DNA from: Globodera rostochiensis
Taxonomy: Eukaryota > Nematoda > Chromadorea > Rhabditida > Heteroderidae
Length of the DNA stretch: 64,000 nt
Assembly (NCBI GenBank): GCA_018350325.1
Contig: JAEVLN010000004.1
Span: 434,001 to 498,000 of the forward strand
Reading direction: 5' to 3'
Shown here piece by piece: positions 57,363 through 64,000 of this stretch (within the stretch, counting starts at the first letter, position 1; the number at the start of each line of letters is the position of its first letter). The translations under genes were made by a program, and so were the position numbers. Under the pieces are notes generated by a model that did not search any database, was not told the DNA's origin, and saw only the letters and a program-made list of their open reading frames with translations.

Positions 57363-60300
57363 ATGATCGGACTTGGCGGCGGTGTCCCAATGCCCGAAAA
57401 AGGTGCCACGCCAGCACCAGGCGCTGCGACGGCATTTCCAATGAATGACGAGCAGAAAAGTCAACTTCAACAACCTCAAGCAGTTCAACCACCAATTGTA
57501 CATTGTCTAGTAAGTGTTAATGCCATGGGCAATTGGGAGAAATATTGTTGAAATAGTCAATGAATTCCTACTCAATCTCGTTTTTTTTGTAATCCGAATT
57601 GAAAATTGGAAAATTTATATTTTTGAAAATATTTCGACATAATTTTTTGCCGTTTGCTTGGTTAGTTTGGTAGCTCGGTGGTAGTTGTTTTGTTAGTCAT
57701 TGGTTCATTTCCTGTTGGGCGTTTGCTTTCCTTCTTTTGTCGGTGGCAGTACTTATGGCTTTCAACGTTGTTGTAGCCAAATATGTGCTTTGATTGGGGA
57801 GGATAAATTGTGAGGTGCTGGTGATGTACTCGTTTTCTTATTCGCGAGTTGTGGTGTCAGGTTTTTAATAGCCTGTCACTTAACCGATCCAGCAACATTT
57901 TTTGTAACAATTTTTCCAAGAATACGTTGTGCGTTCATTTTATCAAAAAAAAACATTTTGCAATGGATTTTAAAAAGCGCAAACAGGTTCTCCGGGAGAG
58001 TGAGCGAATGTAAAATTTTGAAAAAAAAATTCTCTAAATTGGTCAAGAGGCATTTTTGTTAAGCAATTTTTCCGAAAAAAAGTTGGAATATCACTTTAAA
58101 AAAATTTAATTTTCGTGAGGGGGGGGGGGAGGGCGAGCCCCACGGGCCCTCCCCTGGCTACGCCCCTGAAATTGGTGCATCAATATTCCGTTATAATTCA
58201 TTTTATACATCCCAATGCTGCCCAAAAAACTTTTTTTTGTTTTTTTGTAATTTTAAGGTCTGTCAGTGCCGGTTGGAGTTGCACCGGTCGCTGTTGTCTG
58301 GGCCGGCGGAAGATGCCACTGACTGTGCCTCCTCCTCCATAAAGTCGTGCGCATTGCGCAGCGACGACGCAAAGGCGGACAGCGCCGCAACATTTGAAGT
58401 TTTTTAAATTAAAAAAAAAATATTTTTGCTGTCCAAAAATTTTTCATTCTTTGAGAGAGGGTGAAGAGGATTTTACATTAATTACATAAAAAACGTTTTA
58501 AAAAACACTTTTTGAGCTCTCTTTATTCCATTAGCATCGTCTCGACCTTACCTCCGCTGTTGGCACCTCTCAGTCGGCAAATTTGTTGGATTTGGTGGCC
58601 GATTCCAGCACACCGTTGGACGTGCCGATGTGCAAGGTGTGTGTTTGTGCGTGTTGAATTGAAAATTCGGAGGTAGGACGACCGGAACAGCACCAAACTC
58701 GTTCCCAGTCAACATGCTCAGCCCGTACTTCATTCACTGTACTCCCCCGACTCGTTCCATTAAAATATAAAAAGGACTGTTTAGCTTACAGAAAATCATG
58801 AAAAAGCGAACGTACACCATTTTTTAAACGCTGACCGGTCCCAACTCGTTGCTTAGAACAAAACGGCGTGTTGAGTCGTTATATGTGCATGAATTGGCCA
58901 TGAACCAGTTGGGTGGTAAATGCCGGGCGGCCGACTCGAAATGTTTATTTTATAAAATTTTGGTTTCTTCCTTTTTTTTATGTTTATTTTAATATAAATT
59001 TTTAGAAATGCGCAACCACAGTGACTGCAGAACTGAACAAGCAGTTGGGCCACTTGGAGAAGGAGTGCATTCAGTACAAAAAGTCGTTGGACCATTTGCT
59101 GCAGCGGCGTGCGGACTGTCCGTTTGACAAGGAGGCCTCGCGCATCAAGCTGGACGCGTTGAAGGTGTTGTGCTGCGTGTTTGTGTGCATGATTGAGAAG
59201 GATTAACAAAATGATTTTTTTTCCAAAATACCATTTTTGATACAAAAAATATTGCTTTTTGAAATAGTAACAAAAGAAAAAAAAGATCCCGTTCTGTCAC
59301 GTATAGAATATGACGTGACCAGAACAAATTATGGGAATTTTGTTTCAGTCTGAAGAGCGCGAGCTTTTGGAGCAGTTGACACTGTTGGAAGGGGAGGAAC
59401 GGACACTGATGCACGAGTTGGAGGCCAAACAGGCGGAACGTCGACAAATTGGCCAACAGGACGAGGAGCTGTACCGGCGACTGCGCGACAACCATAGGCA
59501 AATTCAACATTTTAAACAAAAAAATTCTGACATTTTTTTTTGCGCGTGGAATTTTTGAACTAGGAATTCCACTTTCCAAAAAGTTAAGAGATGCCACGGC
59601 ATTTTGATTTTTGAAAATTTGAGGCCCCCCCCCCCCCCCCCCCCCTCCTCGATAGGTACTGTTGGCTCTCAAACTTTTTGTAGCCAATTGTGCCCCGGGC
59701 GGAGGGGAAATTGTGGGCTGCTGGAGAAGTAACTCGGTTTGTTCCGCTTTTACGAGTTTATGTGTTGTTTGATGCTCTTTGGCAATGGCCTGACACTACA
59801 CTAATCCAGCTCAAATCTGTTTTTTTTGACTGAATTGTTAAACCATACCAGTGTGCACATTCTGGTCCGAATAATTTATTTATTTTTAATTTTTCAGCAT
59901 TTCAGGACCTTAATTGAGCAGGCGGACGAGCAGCGTTCGTTGAAGCTACAGATCAAACAGTCCAATGAACAAATTCGCCGCCTGTCCCGCATGAACGTGC
60001 TCGACATGGTCTTCCACATTTGGGTGGACGGGGAGTACGGGTGGGAAAAAAAATTATAAAAAGATGATTTTAGCTTCTTTTTTTTTGTTGTAAAATATAA
60101 TATTGGCTTAATTTTCAATTTGTAACGATCCTGAACCATAAAAATATTTTCAAGGACAATCAGCGGCTTCCGGTTGGGTCGGCTACGCCATGACCAAGTG
60201 GAATGGAGCGAGATCAATGCTGCCCTGGGGCAAATGACATTTTTGCTAAAAGTGTGTTGTGGCCACACATTTTGTCAATTATAAGAAATATTATTACAAA

Positions 60301-61913
60301 AATGTTTTTTTCTATCAAAATAATCGTAATTCAAAAGGTCATTGCTGAACGGCTCGATCTCGAGTTTGTCAGCTACGAGTTGGTGCCCTGCGGCAGCACG
60401 TCCGTCATCAGAATTCTGTCCAAAAATGGCACGACAACCGCTCCGATCAGCACCGGTCAGTGGTCGGCGCATTTAGTCAGAGTTTGAGTATAAAAAATGT
60501 CGATTTTATAAAAATAGAAATTTTGATGTATGGTAAAAATTAAATGTTTTAATTTTGCCTGAAGCGGAGGAATTGCCGCTGTATGGAAGCGGCGGTTGGC
60601 GCCCGTTTGGCCAACAAGCGTTGGACAAAGCGTTGGTGGCCTTCATGGATTGCGTTTGCCAGGTTTGGAAACATTTAATTTGGTGATTTTTGAACATTTT
60701 TAAACTACATTTTGCGTTTATTTCCGAAAACTTTTTTTGTTTAGGTAGAACAGCGGTTGAAGCAGTACTTTCCGTCCGGAACTCAGCTGCTGCCCTATCG
60801 AATGTTGAAAGACAAAATTGTGGACAAAGACTCGCAGTACCTTGTCAAAATGCAGCTGAACTCGGAGGCATTTTTTTTTGTTTGTTTATACTCAAAATAT
60901 TTATTTCCATTTTTTGGTTGAAATTTAAAAAAAAATGTTACCCCCCCCCCCGCCTGCCCCGCCTCATTCCATGGGCCGATGTCTCTTTTTTATGGCATTT
61001 TGGCTCGAAATATGAGGCAAAAATATTCTTTTTTGGCAATGGACGTTTTCACTTGGCCTGCCTAAAAGCCGGCATACCGAGTTCATCAGTTCAGTGACAT
61101 GGAAAAAAATTTCGTTTTTCTCAATTAAAAAAAACTTTCCTTTTTCAGAAATTTTGGTACGGATAGAGTTGGATGCTCTAAAGGGATTTTATTAATTTTT
61201 TTTTGTTATTTAATAATGTCACAATTTTCCAGGAGCGCTGGACCAAGGCGATGAAGTGCCTGTTGCTGAATCTGAAGCGGGTCATTGGCATTCTGACCAC
61301 GTTGCCAATGGCAGCTGCCGCCGCGCAACAGCAGCAGCAACAACAACAACAAACGCCGTCACCTACGGTGGAGAGCAGAACGTCAACAACAACATTTATT
61401 GCTGGTACTGTTCCAACTTCTTGTCGTCCTCCTCCAACTTCACCAACAATTGAAGAGGGTCAGTTTTGCAAATAAATAATTTAATTTAATTAAAAATCAA
61501 ATCATTGTTGAAATTTTTTAAAAAATGTTACCCCCCGCCCCGCCTCATTCCATGGGCCGATGTCTTTTTTATGGCATTTTGGCTCGAAATATGAGGCAAA
61601 AACATTCTTTTTTGACACTGGACGTTTTCATTTGGCCTGTCTAAAAGCCGGCATACCGAGTTCATCAGTTCAGTGACATGGAGAAAACAATTTTTTTTTC
61701 TAAAAAAAAACAATCTTTTTTTAACCGAAATTTTGGTTCGGATGGTTGGATGATCTAGAGGGGTTTAATTAAATTTTTTTTGTTAGAGGGTTGGTTTTGC
61801 AAATAAATAATTTAATTAAATTGCAATCAAATCAATTGGGTGGAAAATATTTGGAAATGCTTTCTTTTCTTTCTTCAGGTCCTAGCAGTTCAGGCCAAAT
61901 GCAGCGGAAATGA
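57363..61913 (+). CDS. bec-1: Beclin-1/Atg6 autophagy protein
   Basis: Twelve exons in consistent phase: 57363-57509, 58258-58398, 58535-58636, 59006-59164, 59349-59497, 59906-60040, 60155-60251, 60338-60455, 60565-60662, 60745-60867, 61233-61458, 61879-61913 (1530 nt, 509 aa; human Beclin 1 is 450). Beclin is the scaffold of the Vps34 phosphatidylinositol 3-kinase complex in autophagy. Visible: N-terminal CxC (C51, C53), a CKKC pair (129-132) as in other Beclins, a coiled coil (about 135-265), then the evolutionarily conserved domain: FHIWVDGEYGTISGFRLGRL, VEWSEINAALGQ, YELVPCGSTS, EELPLYGSGGW, LPYRMLKDKIV, LNSEERWTKAMKCLLLNLKR. Introns 5 and 10 use GC donors; intron 10 is fixed by conservation (NSE|ERW). 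The C-terminus carries an unusual extension with nine glutamines (about 455-463). SINEs lie in introns 1 and 5. Confidence 0.9.
57655..57905 (+). mobile_element. tRNA-related SINE in Beclin intron 1
   Basis: A tRNA-like head with TAGCTCGGTGGTAG is followed by a body with GTACTTATGGCTTTCAACGT, TTGTTGTAGCC, a TACTCG...CGAGTT hairpin and CCTGTCACTT...ATCCAGC. The body matches the copies at 59648-59830 and 62808-63125 in the same order. Confidence 0.7.
59648..59830 (+). mobile_element. 5'-truncated SINE in Beclin intron 5
   Basis: Body only: GGTACTGTTGGCTCTCAAAC, TTTGTAGCCAATTGTGC, AACTCG...CGAGTT and CCTGACACT...ATCCAGC, as in the other two copies. The tRNA-like head is absent and a poly-C tract precedes it. 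Confidence 0.65.
60935..61785 (+). repeat. Duplicated intron blocks flanking Beclin exon 11
   Basis: The segment at about 60935-61205 (CATTCCATGGGCCGATGTCT, GGCATTTTGGCTCGAAATAT, GCCGGCATACCGAGTTCATC) recurs at about 61545-61785 with few changes. The sequence after exon 11 (TTTTGCAAATAAATAATTTA) also recurs after the second block, just behind TTAGAGGGTTGG, where the exon itself would be. Confidence 0.85.
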
Positions 61914-62120
61914 GGCGCAAAAAGCGAGAAATGTTTTTGACGCGACCATTTCGCACTTTATTGAAAAATATATATTTAAAATCTTTGTATAAAAATTGGA
62001 CCTTATTTATATTATCCCTTTCATAAATAATGGCTGCTCGGAACCAAAAAAAAATTTTTGTTTACAATTTTTTTGTTCAATTTATTTTATGGAAATTTGC
62101 AGTTTTACTCCCAATTTTTG

Positions 62121-62567
62121 ATGAACAACAACAACGACGACGACGACAAAAGCGCCGCTGCTGGCGACACCAGTCAGCATCAGCAACTGCGCGAGGATGG
62201 TCAAATTGATGACAGCGTTGACGAAGCGGTGGAAGGCTCGTCAACAACAAGTTCGAGCAGTGTTTATTGCGATCAGCCACCATGGTGGGGTGCTGCTGCT
62301 GCTTCGGAGTTGAAATGGTTGTGCATTTTGGTGGAATGGGACAAAAAAAATAAATGTGCCTTCCCTCCCCAAAATGCTGCATTGTTAGCACTTCCTCAAC
62401 GCGTTCGGCTGTTGTTGTGCATTCGTCACATCAGCAGCAGCAGCAGCCGCCCATTTTGGCGGCTGGACGCCGTCCGCTGCTGCTGCCGCCGGTGCGGTGG
62501 CCGCTGGTGGCGACCAAGCGAAAACAGCACGCGCGACGACCATTCGGCACCAAATCCGTTGGTCCGA
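62121..62567 (+). CDS. First exons of an unidentified Asn/Asp/Gln-rich protein
   Basis: Two exons in consistent phase, 62121-62317 and 62389-62567, the second ending at a strong GTACGT donor, so more exons should follow. A TTTGCAG at 62096-62102 just before the ATG could be a spliced-leader acceptor. The protein starts MNNNNDDDDKSAAAGDTSQH, continues acidic and serine-rich with a PPWWGAAAA patch, then has QQQQQPPILAAGRRPLLLPP and a basic end KRKQHARRPFGTKS. No domain is recognised. The start lies about 210 bp after the Beclin stop on the same strand, a spacing compatible with a nematode operon. Downstream exons could not be identified. Confidence 0.4.
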
Positions 62568-62807
62568 GTACGTTTTTGTGTGTTTTTATAAAAAATAATA
62601 AAAGATAAAATAAAAAAACGACGTGATTCGATTTACAAATGCATTTTATTGCCATTCGCTCACATTTGTCCTGGCAATTGCATGGTTTTTGATGTTTTGT
62701 GCCTGTTTTTTGCCCGATTGTCCAAAGGGCCCATACCTTCGACGAGGGTGTCAATGCTATAGTTTTTTTAATTTTCAAAAAGTGTCCCTTTTATCGTCAG
62801 TTTGTGC

Positions 62808-63125
62808 CTGTCTGGTGGCGCAGTGGTAGTTGTAGTTATGTTGTCATACGGGTGACATAAGAGCATTGGGGTTCGATTCCTTTTCACGTCTGAAAATGAT
62901 TTAGTAACATATATTAATTAATTTGTATTCTAAATTCGTTGCCCCTCTTTTAAAACAGTACTTTTGGCTTTCAACTTTGTTGTAGCCATTTGTGCTGGAT
63001 GGGCTATTGAGAGGTAAATTGAAGAGCCTGGAATGGAATAACTTGTTCCTTTCTGCGAGTTAGTTGTGTCATGTGCATGCTTGTATAGCTTGACACTTCA
63101 ATCCAACCCAGAACACTTTTTGGAT
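62808..63125 (+). mobile_element. Full-length tRNA-related SINE
   Basis: The most complete copy: head with TGGCGCAGTGGTAG and GGGGTTCGATTCC, a linker, then a body with GTACTTTTGGCTTTCAACTT, TTGTTGTAGCC, TGCGAGTTAGTTGTG and GCTTGACACTTCAATCCAACC. About 300 bp, no coding capacity. Confidence 0.7.
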
Positions 63126-63349
63126 CATTTTTCCTTCATAATTAATTTGCTTTTTTTGTTGAAAATATTTACGCTTTTGATCATCTAAATGATTCAGCCC
63201 CTCCCCTCCCGCTCCTTTGACTCAGATTCTATTTCAAACCTTCATTGCGTAAAAAGCAAATTATCATAGATACGTTGGGGGGGGGGGGGTCGGCTTGAGA
63301 GCTGCGAGGTGCGATGTTAGGGGGGGGGGTAGGCAGGGTTTCTATTTTG

Positions 63350-63480
63350 CCCCGGAAACGTGGGATTTACCACGTTTTGGGGTACTTTGCCACGGTTTTG
63401 CCACGTTTTATAAAACTGGCACGTTTACCACGTTTTGGGCTTTTTTGCCACGTTTTTACCCCGTTTCAGTCTTAAATTCG
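63350..63480. repeat. GCCACGTTTT tandem words
   Basis: Repeated words CCACGTTTTGGG and TGCCACG over about 130 bp after a G tract. It resembles the low-complexity cores of the small DNA elements elsewhere in the window. Confidence 0.5.
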
Positions 63481-63529
63481 ATTTTTTACCATTTAATCCC
63501 AATTTAATGTATATATTTTAAAAATTAGT

Positions 63530-63750
63530 AAACATTTCGCCAAATTTAGACCAATTTTCTTAACAAATTACATCAAAAAACTCAAAATTTTTCCCGGCGG
63601 CGCCTGTCGGCACCGCCGGGACCTCCCATTCTAATTCAAAAAATATTGCCGCATTTTTAGAATTTTGGTTGCAATTTCCTTAACAAATTAAGTCAAAAAA
63701 TTCAAAATTTTCTCGGCGGCGCCTATCGGCACCGCCGACCCCACCCGCGC
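63530..63750 (-). repeat. Two tandem reverse copies of the GGTGCCGATAGGCGCC repeat
   Basis: At about 63548-63625 and 63668-63742 the sequence CTCGGCGGCGCCTATCGGCA (first copy CCCGGCGGCGCCTGTCGGCA) follows TTAACAAATTA...TCAAAAA. They are the only tandem pair of this repeat in the window. Confidence 0.7.
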
Positions 63751-64000
63751 CACCAAAAGAAGCAGAATTCATAAAAAAAAGTTGCATTTTTGAAAATTCT
63801 TTCCTTAACAATATGCAATATAAAGGGAAAACTCACCCCCCTAAAAATCAACTTTTTATGGGAACGCATCTTTTGAATGCACTTGTTTCCATAAAATTCA
63901 ATTCCGATTTGACTTGCCCCCAGGCCCATAATTACTTCCTTTCTCAGCCAAATTTGCTCAAAATGGTGAAAAGCAGTGATAAATATGCTAGTTATTGATT

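Noticed and set aside
1..64000. Intact autonomous transposon, LTR element or rRNA genes
   Set aside because: No long transposase, reverse transcriptase or integrase frame and no rRNA-like sequence was found on either strand.

Overview
This window reads as nuclear DNA of a plant-parasitic nematode, most probably a cyst nematode (Globodera/Heterodera lineage). The evidence is AT-rich sequence with short spliced exons and frequent GC-AG introns, a duplicated gene for a secreted CBM2-plus-expansin cell-wall protein (in animals known from plant-parasitic nematodes, acquired by horizontal transfer), a nematode transthyretin-like gene, and small secreted repeat-rich proteins whose surroundings are full of ATGCCA, the hexamer reported as the dorsal-gland (DOG) box. 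The genus is inferred, not proven. Gene models were built by hand from splice-site phase and family conservation.

Layout. 1-2.1 kb: a decayed hAT transposon, a tRNA-like sequence and a foldback repeat. 2.18-2.75 kb (+): secreted effector-like gene 1. 4.3-5.1 kb: two inverted-repeat elements. 5.46-7.86 kb (+): transthyretin-like gene with transposon-derived introns. 8.3-18.6 kb: a segmental array of terminal exons of an unidentified minus-strand gene. 18.7-19.3 kb: a hAT-like element. 20.4-23.9 kb (-): an 11-exon JMJD6 orthologue. 25.1-26.0 kb (-): C-terminal exons of an unknown gene. 26-31 kb: AT-rich, apparently non-coding. 31.2-36.2 kb: hAT-like elements around the seven-exon secreted effector-like gene 2 (-). 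36.6-37.0 kb (-): effector-like gene 3. 38.3-44.8 kb (+): two expansin genes separated by a 1.9 kb minisatellite, the second one broken. 45.5-48.5 kb (-): a claudin-like four-pass membrane protein. 48.6-57.3 kb: repeats and foldback elements, no gene seen. 57.4-61.9 kb (+): Beclin-1/Atg6, with SINE copies in its introns. 62.1-62.6 kb (+): start of a further unknown gene. 62.8-64 kb: SINE and repeat sequence.

The most interesting block is 32.3-37.3 kb. Effector-like gene 2 carries 30 tandem copies of a 33-34 bp unit in intron 1, each with one ATGCCA core. About 330 bp upstream of its start lies a second, unrelated tandem array (about 68 bp unit) in which four units hold ATGCCA and its reverse complement as an inverted pair, beside TGCACTT in most units. 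The coding part grew by duplicating exon-intron modules. Genes 1, 2 and 3 share a signal peptide, a basic lysine/arginine stretch, N/Q/S/P-rich repeats and a short amphipathic C-terminus, so they look like one diversifying secreted family. Housekeeping genes (JMJD6, Beclin, claudin-like) are interleaved with parasitism-type genes (expansins, transthyretin-like, effector-like family).
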